Source: Pseudomonadales bacterium
GTDB lineage: Bacteria; Pseudomonadota; Gammaproteobacteria; Pseudomonadales; Azotimanducaceae
Direction: 5' to 3'
Assembly: GCA_016779585.1 (NCBI GenBank)
Contig: JADHNI010000044.1
Location: 1-32,349, forward strand
Length of the DNA stretch: 32,349 bases
A model generated the notes under the pieces. It saw nothing but the letters and a program-made list of their open reading frames with translations, did no database searches and was not told where the DNA came from. Positions 1 through 7,621 of the stretch are shown here, in pieces (within the stretch, counting starts at the first letter, position 1; every line of letters starts with the position of its first letter). A program made the position numbers and the translations under genes.

Positions 1-1064
1 GTGGTGAATTCACCTTGACCCGAATTTACGAGGGTTACCGGGTGACGCACAAGATTTGCCAATTGGAACTCGTAGGTCTCGCCACCATTGAGTAGCCGAG
101 GCAGGTCTCGCAGGCGGTATCTGTGAACACTCCCGATCGCCAGTCTGTCCTGCTTCGCGACAATGGAGTCGAAGTGTTCTTTCAGTGATTGGTTCTGCCT
201 TCCAAGTGTGGCGCCCATATCTGCGAGTTCAGCATGCAACTGATCCTCGTACTCGGCTTCTTCTTCATCTGGAAGCACTGCACCCACACTATGCACACAG
301 GTGACCTCTGGATGTTTATTCAGCGCAGCCGCTAGCCACTTGGAAGCACTCCAGCCATGGGACGTAACCATGTAGTAAAGATGTTCATTTACAGATCCGA
401 TGATTTGAGGACCACCACCAGATTGATCTCCAGATGATGGAGCGGATTGTGGACTGGGTGGGGCTTCGTTGAGCTGTGGGAAAGACTCTGAAGGTGTTGC
501 AACTCCCAGGAACGGACACAGCTTCTCCCACCCTTCACCTTTCGTGATATCCATAACGAGGAAATTCGCATCACGGTTCCTGAAGTAGTCGAGCACTTCC
601 TGGTTATGCTGTTCATAAAATGAAACAAGTTTGTCTTTGTTTCCAGCGAGTTTCTCAATATTGAATAATCTTTTAAACCAATAGGGAGAACCAGGACGCT
701 GAATCTTGTACATAGTTTCAAATGCAGTTTCTTCGTTCGGGTCATGTCTAGTGAAATTTCGCACAAAGGACCCATACCACTTTTCTGGGTCCCTCAGGGT
801 CAGGATAAAGTTTGCGTTCGGGTACTTTTTATGAAGGTCTTTGTAGAGATCTGATCCACCCCATGGCGCATCTGCGAAAGCATCCCAATGTTTAATGAAC
901 TCAAAGATTTCTTCTAACTCACCGTTCAAGTACATCGCCATGAGCCAGTATGTATAGTTGTTACCGAAGTGACCCTTCGCAACTTTATAGCCAAGTATTT
1001 CCAGAGCTCTTTCAAATGACGTCGTCGCTGTTTTTGGGAATCCAATTCCAAAAACCTTTTCCAT
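1..1064 (-). CDS. Tandem sulfotransferase-like protein (C-terminus beyond window)
   Basis: The minus-strand frame is open from an ATG at 1064 to the left edge, giving 354 visible residues and no stop. Residues 1-195 resemble the P-loop sulfotransferase superfamily. A PAPS 5'-phosphosulfate loop is seen at about residues 6-16 (GIGFPKTATTS), and a 3'-phosphate-binding stretch at about 88-99 (LTLRDPEKWYGS). A Pro/Ser/Gly-rich linker at about 196-220 follows. A second unit then starts with a loop-like stretch (TSHGWSASKW, about 234-243), and a second RHP...NS stretch lies near the left edge. This suggests two sulfotransferase-like domains fused in one chain. The family transfers sulfate from PAPS to sugars, lipids or proteins. 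The gene is divergent from the acyltransferase gene across 78 bp. The acceptor is unknown, and the second domain is less certain than the first. Confidence 0.75.
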   Translation of the reverse strand, partial: MEKVFGIGFPKTATTSFERALEILGYKVAKGHFGNNYTYWLMAMYLNGELEEIFEFIKHWDAFADAPWGGSDLYKDLHKKYPNANFILTLRDPEKWYGSFVRNFTRHDPNEETAFETMYKIQRPGSPYWFKRLFNIEKLAGNKDKLVSFYEQHNQEVLDYFRNRDANFLVMDITKGEGWEKLCPFLGVATPSESFPQLNEAPPSPQSAPSSGDQSGGGPQIIGSVNEHLYYMVTSHGWSASKWLAAALNKHPEVTCVHSVGAVLPDEEEAEYEDQLHAELADMGATLGRQNQSLKEHFDSIVAKQDRLAIGSVHRYRLRDLPRLLNGGETYEFQLANLVRHPVTLVNSGQGEFT

Positions 1065-1142
1065 AAAAGGACCCAGTATTGTTCGTTGAAAACTCGAATT
1101 ATGGCATAATCCCCGACTTATCTTTCTGCTCCCTCCAGTCTT

Positions 1143-1805
1143 ATGCGAAAAAAGGTTGTTGTCTTTGGGACAGGCCAATTTGCCGACGTTGCCGCAGGCT
1201 ATATCTTCAATAGTCCTGAAGTTGAACTTTCGGCTTTTACTGTTGACCAGGCTTTCCTTCGGGAAGACACATTTCTTGATCGCGCCGTCGTTGCGTTCGA
1301 ATCTATTGAAGAAACACATCCTCCGGATGAATATCAACTTTTCCTGCCCATCAGCTACAAGCAAATGAACCGGTTACGGGAAGAGAAGTTTCTCAGGGCC
1401 AAGGAGATGGGTTACAGGTTATTCAGCTACATTTCGCCCGAGGCACACATCGACCCTACGGTGGAGTTGGGAGAACATTGTTTCATCATGGAAGACAACG
1501 TGTTGCAGAGAGGTGTTTCTGTCGGTGACAACTGCATTCTGTGGAGTGGCAATCACATAGGACACCATACGACAATCAAAAACCACTGTTTCATCGCATC
1601 GCATGTCGTAGTCAGCGGCTCTGTCACAATCGGGAACGGATCTTTTCTAGGCGTCAACGCAACTTTGCGGGATAACATTAATGTAGCCCCCAGGACACTG
1701 ATTGGAGCCGGTGCGCTTATTATTGAGGATACCGAAGAAGAGAGCGTCCACGTAGGTTCCAAAGCCAAGCAGCTGAGTAAACGCAGCACCGAAGTAGATA
1801 TCTAG
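1143..1805 (+). CDS. NeuD/PglD-family sugar O/N-acyltransferase
   Basis: This is a 220-aa protein with the two-part layout of NeuD/PglD acyltransferases. The N-terminal Rossmann-like part starts with a VVVFGTGQFADVA loop (residues 5-17). A left-handed parallel beta-helix of hexapeptide repeats runs from about residue 96 to 195. Histidines at 141/142 (IGHHTTI) and 154 (ASHVVVSG) fit the positions of the catalytic and acetyl-CoA-binding histidines in PglD. The family acetylates the amino or hydroxyl group of nucleotide-linked or sialic-type sugars using acetyl-CoA in the cytoplasm. No good Shine-Dalgarno precedes the ATG, but the frame begins at the expected beta-alpha-beta fold. It leads a four-gene plus-strand set. 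A DegT-type aminotransferase in the same block is the usual partner for making an N-acetylated amino sugar. Confidence 0.8.
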   Translation: MRKKVVVFGTGQFADVAAGYIFNSPEVELSAFTVDQAFLREDTFLDRAVVAFESIEETHPPDEYQLFLPISYKQMNRLREEKFLRAKEMGYRLFSYISPEAHIDPTVELGEHCFIMEDNVLQRGVSVGDNCILWSGNHIGHHTTIKNHCFIASHVVVSGSVTIGNGSFLGVNATLRDNINVAPRTLIGAGALIIEDTEEESVHVGSKAKQLSKRSTEVDI

Positions 1806-1821
1806 AGCGCACCAATCTCTT

Positions 1822-2775
1822 ATGAACTGGCGAAAACAAGGGCTCATCTTCACGACCGATAGAAGATTGGCCCATTCGCGATCGCATGCGCAGCTTCCCT
1901 TGCTCGACATTGAAACGGCCACCGGGAATTGGCGCATTTACTTTGCAACCAGAGATGAACAAAACCGGAGCACCATAAGTTTTATCGAAGTTGAACCGGG
2001 AGAACCTAAGAAAATCAAGTACGTTCATGACAGGCCTTTGATTCAGCTAGGCGCCTTGGGTACATTCGACGAATTTGGAACCATGCCGCTCTCGCTGGTA
2101 AGTATCAATGAAGATACCAAATACCTTTACTACGCTGGTTGGTCTCGTAAGTTCTCGATTCCGTATCACAATGCTATTGGACTGGCAGTAAGCCATGACG
2201 GAGGGAAAACCTTCGAGAAAGCCTTTCCCGGACCTCTATTGGACGCTCGACGCGACGAACCGCACTTTACTGGAACCTGCTGCGTTCGGAAGGAAGAGAG
2301 CCATTGGAAAATGTGGTACCAGTCGTGCACCAAGTGGGAAATTCTCGATGGTCACCCTGAACCTTATTATCACCTGAAATATGCCGAATCATCAGACGGC
2401 GTCATCTGGGAGCGCCATGGGCACGTGGCCATTGACTATGCATCGGATACAGAGGGAGGCATCTGTGCTGCAACGGTCATCAAAGACTCCGACTATCGAA
2501 TGTGGTACTGCTATCGAAAAGCGCGGAACTACCGCGAAGACCCTACCTCAAGCTATAGAATTGGATACGCGGAATCCATCGACGGAAAAAACTGGCAGCG
2601 CATGGACAAAATCAACACTCTAACTACAGGCCCAGACCAGTGGGACGATCACATGGTGTGTTATCCCAACGTAAACGTTATCGGTGATGACTTGTTCATG
2701 TTCTACAATGGGAACGGCTTTGGCGCTACAGGTTTTGGATACGCCATCTCAAACTACGAGGAGCTGGACGATTGA
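1822..2775 (+). CDS. Five-bladed beta-propeller protein, glycosyl hydrolase 32/43-like
   Basis: This is a 317-aa cytoplasmic-looking protein with no signal peptide. It shows repeated blade-like units with Trp/Tyr-rich strands: WRIYFATRDEQNRS, YLYYAGWSR, WKMWYQSC, YRMWYCYRK and LFMFYNGNG. Each is followed by turns such as GLAVSHDGGKTF and YAESIDGKNW. That pattern is typical of the arabinanase/invertase five-bladed propeller fold of families GH32, GH43 and GH68 and their non-catalytic relatives in polysaccharide clusters. Acidic residues near strand starts are present (for example DARRDEPHF, about residues 143-151, and the EGGI segment near 212-215), but I cannot assign a catalytic triad. The gene starts 16 nt after the acyltransferase stop and its stop overlaps the next start. 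The enzymatic role is unknown, and it may act on or bind the sugar made by its neighbours. Confidence 0.65.
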   Translation: MNWRKQGLIFTTDRRLAHSRSHAQLPLLDIETATGNWRIYFATRDEQNRSTISFIEVEPGEPKKIKYVHDRPLIQLGALGTFDEFGTMPLSLVSINEDTKYLYYAGWSRKFSIPYHNAIGLAVSHDGGKTFEKAFPGPLLDARRDEPHFTGTCCVRKEESHWKMWYQSCTKWEILDGHPEPYYHLKYAESSDGVIWERHGHVAIDYASDTEGGICAATVIKDSDYRMWYCYRKARNYREDPTSSYRIGYAESIDGKNWQRMDKINTLTTGPDQWDDHMVCYPNVNVIGDDLFMFYNGNGFGATGFGYAISNYEELDD

Positions 2776-3515
2776 AATCTATCCAATCTGAACCGGGTCT
2801 TAAAATTTACAAGTTGAATAGCGACTTGAAGCGCGCCCAATCTCTCCAGCATGAACTACTCTCTGGGACTGTATTGCTGTTTAAACGCGTGTTCCAAACG
2901 CAAGATGCCAGGATTCTGAGGAATTTGGTTATGGACTGGAGCCGGGAGCAACCAACGCTGACTTTCGACAAAAACGCGAACTCACAGAACCTCAATTTCC
3001 ACAGGATCGATGGCTCACCTGAAAAATCCAACCTTCCGCATGTCTTCCACCAATACGGATTCGGCGATATCGATGCAATCAACAACAATCTGAAATTGAA
3101 GTTGATGGAATTCGTGACACCAATGTTGGAGTTGCAAAACCTGCTCGCGGGTACCGCCTACCAAATCGATGATCCGAATTTCCGGGTTAAACTTCTCCAG
3201 TATGTGTGCGGTGGAGGCTTCCTCGCGCAACACACCCATCCTTTGGAACCTCAACGGGTTGGTCTTATTTGCGCCTTATCTGAACGGGGTAAAGACTACG
3301 ATTCAGGCGGGACAACATTCGACACGCCCTCCGGCAAAGTTGACACAGGAGCTTTCCACTCCGCCGGAGATATCATCGCATTCAGGTATGATTTACCACA
3401 CGAAGTATTGCCCACAGACCCAGAGAGCGCCGTTGACTGGACATCTACCAAGGGACGCTGGAATCTCGTTCTCGAGCTTCTGGACACGCACACCAGGAGT
3501 AACTACCGACCTTGA
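2772..3515 (+). CDS. Probable 2-oxoglutarate/Fe(II) oxygenase-like protein
   Basis: This is a 247-aa protein beginning with a TTG that overlaps the previous TGA as TTGA. A GAGGAG ribosome site lies 8 nt upstream, so this start is well supported. The C-terminal half has the outline of a double-stranded beta-helix oxygenase. It shows QHTHP at 153-157, GGTTFDTPSGKV at 179-190, AGDIIAFRYDLPHEV at 198-212 and RWNLVLEL at 229-236. H154 or H156, H210 and R229 would be the candidate iron and 2-oxoglutarate ligands. The usual HxD/E motif reads HTH, so the acidic iron ligand is missing or has moved. In a glycan cluster such enzymes could hydroxylate a sugar, lipid or amino acid; this role is inferred from fold and context only. 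Confidence 0.6.
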   Translation: MKSIQSEPGLKIYKLNSDLKRAQSLQHELLSGTVLLFKRVFQTQDARILRNLVMDWSREQPTLTFDKNANSQNLNFHRIDGSPEKSNLPHVFHQYGFGDIDAINNNLKLKLMEFVTPMLELQNLLAGTAYQIDDPNFRVKLLQYVCGGGFLAQHTHPLEPQRVGLICALSERGKDYDSGGTTFDTPSGKVDTGAFHSAGDIIAFRYDLPHEVLPTDPESAVDWTSTKGRWNLVLELLDTHTRSNYRP

Positions 3516-4567
3516 GACCTTATCGTTGTACCAATTGCAGGGGCAGTCTTTCTTCCGAAGAAACATCCTGGCGATGTGATGATTGCGGCGGCCAAGTCTC
3601 GCTGTACAAGGAAAGATTTCCAGTCTTTTACAGCCTGGCCTCGCTGGCAACCCAGGACGCTTCGCTGAAGGAAAATCTTTACGATGGTATGCTTGGACGG
3701 TTCTATTCTTTCCTGATGCCGTTCCTATCTTTACCGGTACGGCCATTTGCTCGGAGCGTGGGACAGTGGTTGCTATACGTTATCGTGATGTTATTGCTAG
3801 CGACTGGCTACACAAGTGGCATCCAAGTGATTGCCGGCGGATCACCCGGTGTTCCGGGTACGCTTTTCATTCTGGCAGCAATCATCCTGACAGTCCTAGC
3901 CATTAGAAATCCGATGTTTGGCTGGCTTCTGGTGCTCGCTGTCCCACTCAAACTGAATCATCTTCTGAGTAATTTCAGGCCCGAGAACACATTCATTGAT
4001 GTTCATCAGCGAACAATCGAGAAACTGGCTGCCATTGACCACAAGTTGAAGGTACTCGATGTTTCCACAGGAACCTGCAATTCCCTGCTCAGGCACGGCT
4101 GGCTAAGCTTGAACGCAGAATATTTCGGGATAGATCTCTCTGAAACAATGCTAGAGCAGGGCAGCTCGAATTGTGCCGACGCTGGCGCGAGCGTCAGCCT
4201 GGCTCTCGCAGATGCTTGTGATCTACCCTTTGAAGATGCCTACTTTGATATTGTGCTGAACTATGGCGCGATAAACGGGTATTCTGACGTCCGCGGTGCT
4301 CTCTCTGAAATGTACCGTGTGCTTAAGCCGGGTGGAACGATAGTTCTGTATGACGAGCAGTTGTATCAGGGAGCCAACCTTCTCGAAAATTTATATTTTC
4401 GTAAAGTCCTTTCCCCACATGATGTGATCAGCGAATGTCCTGTTGACTCAATACCGGAAGGCGCAACGTACGAATTACACCAGGTCTATCCGTACTACTT
4501 CCTCTGCATCATCAAAAAAACTATAGTTTCAAATAACGAGATTCTCGTTAACGATCTTGGCGATTGA
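3512..4567 (+). CDS. Zinc-ribbon, membrane-anchored SAM-dependent methyltransferase
   Basis: This 351-aa protein has three parts. Residues 6-25 form a CxxC...CxxC zinc ribbon (C6, C9, C22, C25). Two or three hydrophobic helices follow at about 85-100, 116-131 and 135-150. Residues 178-290 make a class I methyltransferase domain with motif I VLDVSTGTCN (181-190), FGIDLSETML (205-214), ADACDLPF (233-240) and EMYRVLKPGG (266-275). The start is a TTG overlapping the previous stop as TTGA, with an AGGAG 12 nt upstream. Methylation of a lipid-linked sugar or quinone-like substrate at the membrane face is a reasonable inference, but the substrate is unknown. The 3' end overlaps the convergent aminotransferase gene by 39 bp. 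Confidence 0.75.
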   Translation: MRPYRCTNCRGSLSSEETSWRCDDCGGQVSLYKERFPVFYSLASLATQDASLKENLYDGMLGRFYSFLMPFLSLPVRPFARSVGQWLLYVIVMLLLATGYTSGIQVIAGGSPGVPGTLFILAAIILTVLAIRNPMFGWLLVLAVPLKLNHLLSNFRPENTFIDVHQRTIEKLAAIDHKLKVLDVSTGTCNSLLRHGWLSLNAEYFGIDLSETMLEQGSSNCADAGASVSLALADACDLPFEDAYFDIVLNYGAINGYSDVRGALSEMYRVLKPGGTIVLYDEQLYQGANLLENLYFRKVLSPHDVISECPVDSIPEGATYELHQVYPYYFLCIIKKTIVSNNEILVNDLGD

Positions 4568-5611
4568 TCGGACTGATGCTTCAGCGAGGTCTGCGAACAT
4601 CGGCAGGCATAGTATTCTAGATGCCAGGTCACGACTTACTATACAGCTGTCCTCAGCCCCAAAAAGGTCAACTTCGTCGAGTGACGGAGCGAAGTATCTT
4701 CTTGGAAATACATCAGCGGCTTTCAAGCTATCAATCACACGTTGTAACGTGGCATTGTCTTCAAAGCAGACCGGGAAGTAGCTGTAGTTGTACTCAACCT
4801 CCGGCTTGATTACCTGTCGCTGGAGATCTGGATTCAAAAGCTCATCATAGAGTTCGTAGTTTTCCCGGTACCTGGCCATTACGTCGTCGATCTCCTCCAG
4901 CACGGCCAGACCCATCGCTGCTTCAAACTCATTCATTTTCGCGTTGATACCAACCCGACGGATTCCTCCCTCGGCATCAAAGCCAAAATTGATCATCTCC
5001 CGGGCTTCAGCTAGCTGCTCCTCACTGGAGAAAGCCACAGCGCCTCCTTCCACGCAATGAAACAGTTTCGTGGCGTGAAAACTCAGGACACTCATATCAC
5101 CAGACTCCAGGACGCTATTTCCAGCCACTTTCACACCAAAAGCGTGAGCCGCGTCATAGACTAGAGGAGCATTCCAATCTTCAGATACCCTGGACATTCG
5201 ATCTAAATCACAAGGATTACCAAACACGTGGGTTGGCAGGATGCAGCCCGCACCATCTGGATCAACATTCTCGGGTGGCAGAAGGTTATAGGAATCCGGA
5301 CAAATGTCCCCATAAGCAACCTGCATACCTAACCATGCCGGGGCACTTGAGGTAGCCGGGAAGGAAAACGGTGTAGTAAAAACTTTGCGGCAATTCAGAA
5401 GCTTGAGCACAACCAATAATCCCATCGTGCCATTAGCCACCAACAGGAGGTGTTTTACACCGAGGTATTCCTTAAGCCTTGAGGTGAGTTCCTGTACGAG
5501 TGGACCCTCGTTAGTCAGCCATCGACTATCCAAGGCTTGATTAAGGTATTTGTAAATCCGGGACCTGTCGGGAACATGGGGTCTGGTAACTGTAATGCGA
5601 TCTTTGGCCAA
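4529..5611 (-). CDS. DegT/DnrJ/EryC1/StrS-family PLP-dependent sugar aminotransferase
   Basis: This is a 360-aa protein of usual family length. A start region typical of the family is seen (SRWLTNEGP, residues 29-37), then the NGT phosphate-binding loop (60-62). The cofactor aspartate is in VYDAAHAFG (D153) and the Schiff-base lysine in SFHATKLFHCVEGGA (K182). Family members transfer an amino group from glutamate to a nucleotide-activated keto sugar, giving 3- or 4-amino sugars. The start lies 3 nt after the stop of the upstream glycosyltransferase gene, so the two are almost certainly co-transcribed. With the NeuD/PglD-like gene it forms the familiar aminate-then-acylate pair. No dehydratase or epimerase that would make the keto sugar lies in this window. 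Confidence 0.88.
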   Translation of the reverse strand: MAKDRITVTRPHVPDRSRIYKYLNQALDSRWLTNEGPLVQELTSRLKEYLGVKHLLLVANGTMGLLVVLKLLNCRKVFTTPFSFPATSSAPAWLGMQVAYGDICPDSYNLLPPENVDPDGAGCILPTHVFGNPCDLDRMSRVSEDWNAPLVYDAAHAFGVKVAGNSVLESGDMSVLSFHATKLFHCVEGGAVAFSSEEQLAEAREMINFGFDAEGGIRRVGINAKMNEFEAAMGLAVLEEIDDVMARYRENYELYDELLNPDLQRQVIKPEVEYNYSYFPVCFEDNATLQRVIDSLKAADVFPRRYFAPSLDEVDLFGAEDSCIVSRDLASRILCLPMFADLAEASVRSIAKIVNENLVI

Positions 5612-5614
5612 AAG

Positions 5615-7459
5615 TCAGCTCAACCCAAACCTGTCTTCTACCATCCAGCACTTTCTCCCATCTTCCTGGATTTTCTCATGATTTTGATACATCCAATGAA
5701 CCGCCTGCGGCAAATCATTCATATCATCCGTTGAGCAGAACACTTTCTCCAGATCCAGACTAAGAATGTGGTCGGAGATTGCCCGTCGTTCAGAGTCATT
5801 GTCTATCAACCGAACAACACCATCTACAAAATCTTCCTGATTCGTCGTGAGACACCATTCGGGAAGCCCAGCGAGTCGACCCAGTCCGTTGTCGATACAG
5901 CTGTGAACCTCACGGCCACTCATGCTCACTATCGGTAACCCTCGAATCAGCCCATCAAGATATCCATTCGAGTTGCCGAACGGGATAGTACTGATTTGGA
6001 TATCGCACTGCTTCAAGGTCTCCATATAGGCTACATAGCTGGTAGGCATGTGGAAGTGAGCAGGAATCCTCGAACCCACTTTTTTCTGAATTTGGAGCAG
6101 GTAAAGTTCCGCCGCATTGGGGAAGAAGTGAAACTCAAACGGCCTGGTCGCTTTTTCTGTAATACGTTCACACAGCTCGAGAAAAGCCTCATTCAATTTG
6201 AGCTCATTACAAGGTACAGCGACCCTGACAATATCAGGGTCAGTTCTGACTTCAGGTTCACTTAACTGGTCATAGTCTGGATGTAGCACCATGGGAATAC
6301 CGCCGTCTTTGAGCACAACAAGGGTCTCACTGAAACAGTCAGGATCTCCCAACGCGTAGGTTGGTAATACCGCATAATCAATAACATCGCTCATGGACGT
6401 CGCTGGATGGCCCAGCGCCATAATCTGAACAGGCGCCAGCCTTAGTTGCGCCGTGGCCACAGGCCAGGTTTCCATGCCAAGACTCGGGTAGAAGATTATG
6501 TCAGGACGAAGTTTATGTATCTTGCCTACAATCTGCTTGATGGGTGTTTCATTCGGGAACGTTAGAACTTGGTCAAAAAGACCCAGCGCCCCCTCATCTA
6601 CTGATCCCTCGGCCGCAACCAGAGTCAAATCAAATTCTTCATTAAGCTTTCTAAGCGCAGGGGAGTAACAACGAAACATCGCATGCCTACTCTTAAACAC
6701 CTCGGCAAGTACCGCCATTTTTGGCTTGGCATTCGAGCGCTTTAGCTGCGAGTTTCTTGGATCCTGTACTCCCAACTGCTCCATGGAATTTCGAAGAAGC
6801 GTATTGAGAGACTTTTTGAGTTCATGCTTATTCTCGTGAGTATGGTAGCTGACGAAAAACCAGGCGTTGATGATTCGCACCAATAGGTCCGCCGGTACAA
6901 ATGCCTCTTCAACCAGGTGAGCTGCTTCTGCAATCTTTCGAAATCTGCGCTCCTCCTCCTGGCTCATAAGGTGGCGCTGGTCTAACAGGCTCAACCAGAA
7001 CATGCCCCGTTCTTTAACCGGAATCTGCTCAAGCAGCTGCAACGGATCCATGGCATCGTTACCTAGCGTGCAGGCAAACAGCGCCTTGTAGAGGTTACTT
7101 TTTGAGGAAAAACCCGTTTGTCCTTGATTTTCGTCTATCGCATTTACGATCAGGTGATCCATCTCCTGAAAGCTGGTTACACGAAACACATCAGATATTC
7201 CACGCTTGTACAGCATTAGGACCTCAAAGAGCTTGTCGTTAACAACAACCTGCCTATCTGCAATCATTGAAGTGATGGCAGCACCAAGCCTTGTGTAAAT
7301 CCTACTTTTTACATCAAGTTCGAACTGGTGCGCCTGGAATCGGGTCTCCATAATTTCAAGCCCCCTGATCATCAGAATGAGGCTATTCAAGGCTTCCGTG
7401 TATTGGCGAGAGTAGACCCTGCGTTCAAAATCCAACAATCTTTCGGCACTAAGATTCAT
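5615..7459 (-). CDS. HMW1C-like (GT41) protein glycosyltransferase
   Basis: This 614-aa protein matches the HMW1C N-glycosyltransferase family in size and architecture. An all-helical N-terminal part (about 1-245) is followed by a GT-B domain pair. Diagnostic stretches are FKSRHAMFRCYSPAL (255-269) and ALGHPATSMSDVIDY (348-362). Others are CFSETL (375-380), a lysine in ELKLNEAF (K421), PFGNSNGYLDGL (493-504), GREVHSCIDNGL (515-526) and GLPEW (531-535). These correspond to HMW1C segments that bind UDP-hexose and complete the active site. Family members work in the cytoplasm and attach glucose or galactose to Asn in Asn-X-Ser/Thr sequons of exported adhesins. No adhesin or TpsB-type exporter gene is visible here. 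The gene instead heads an operon with an amino-sugar aminotransferase, so donor and acceptor may differ from the known members. Confidence 0.8.
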   Translation of the reverse strand: MNLSAERLLDFERRVYSRQYTEALNSLILMIRGLEIMETRFQAHQFELDVKSRIYTRLGAAITSMIADRQVVVNDKLFEVLMLYKRGISDVFRVTSFQEMDHLIVNAIDENQGQTGFSSKSNLYKALFACTLGNDAMDPLQLLEQIPVKERGMFWLSLLDQRHLMSQEEERRFRKIAEAAHLVEEAFVPADLLVRIINAWFFVSYHTHENKHELKKSLNTLLRNSMEQLGVQDPRNSQLKRSNAKPKMAVLAEVFKSRHAMFRCYSPALRKLNEEFDLTLVAAEGSVDEGALGLFDQVLTFPNETPIKQIVGKIHKLRPDIIFYPSLGMETWPVATAQLRLAPVQIMALGHPATSMSDVIDYAVLPTYALGDPDCFSETLVVLKDGGIPMVLHPDYDQLSEPEVRTDPDIVRVAVPCNELKLNEAFLELCERITEKATRPFEFHFFPNAAELYLLQIQKKVGSRIPAHFHMPTSYVAYMETLKQCDIQISTIPFGNSNGYLDGLIRGLPIVSMSGREVHSCIDNGLGRLAGLPEWCLTTNQEDFVDGVVRLIDNDSERRAISDHILSLDLEKVFCSTDDMNDLPQAVHWMYQNHEKIQEDGRKCWMVEDRFGLS

Positions 7460-7563
7460 CCAAACCCCGCTTCTTAATTTTCTGATTCACTTCCGTCTGC
7501 CATTCCGAGGTGCCGCCGCATTTTAACAGAGTCCTGGCAGCAATAGCTTCGTCACAGACCGGC

Positions 7564-7598
7564 TTGTGCAAAAGCTTGTCGTGGCGGTTAATATTAAC
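7564..7598 (+). promoter_or_regulatory. Candidate oadG-liv promoter/operator region with palindrome
   Basis: Upstream of oadG lies a perfect 12-bp palindrome, GTTAATATTAAC, at 7587-7598. A TTGTGC element at 7564-7569 is placed 18 bp before a TTAATA -10-like element at 7588-7593, so the palindrome would overlap the -10. Its TAATATTA core is the same as that of the longer palindrome at the paaX promoter. Promoter elements are weak matches and are inferred; the palindrome itself is seen directly. Confidence 0.4.
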
Positions 7599-7621
7599 AC
7601 CCTGAAACCACAGGAAGCAGC

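Noticed and set aside
389..775. 128-codon open frame on the minus strand in the sulfotransferase region
   Set aside because: A different minus-strand frame is open from 1064 to the left edge and carries the sulfotransferase motifs.
7460..7621. Attachment site or integrase scar at the right border of the glycan island
   Set aside because: No tRNA, integrase or matching direct repeats were found around the border; only promoter-like sequence is visible.
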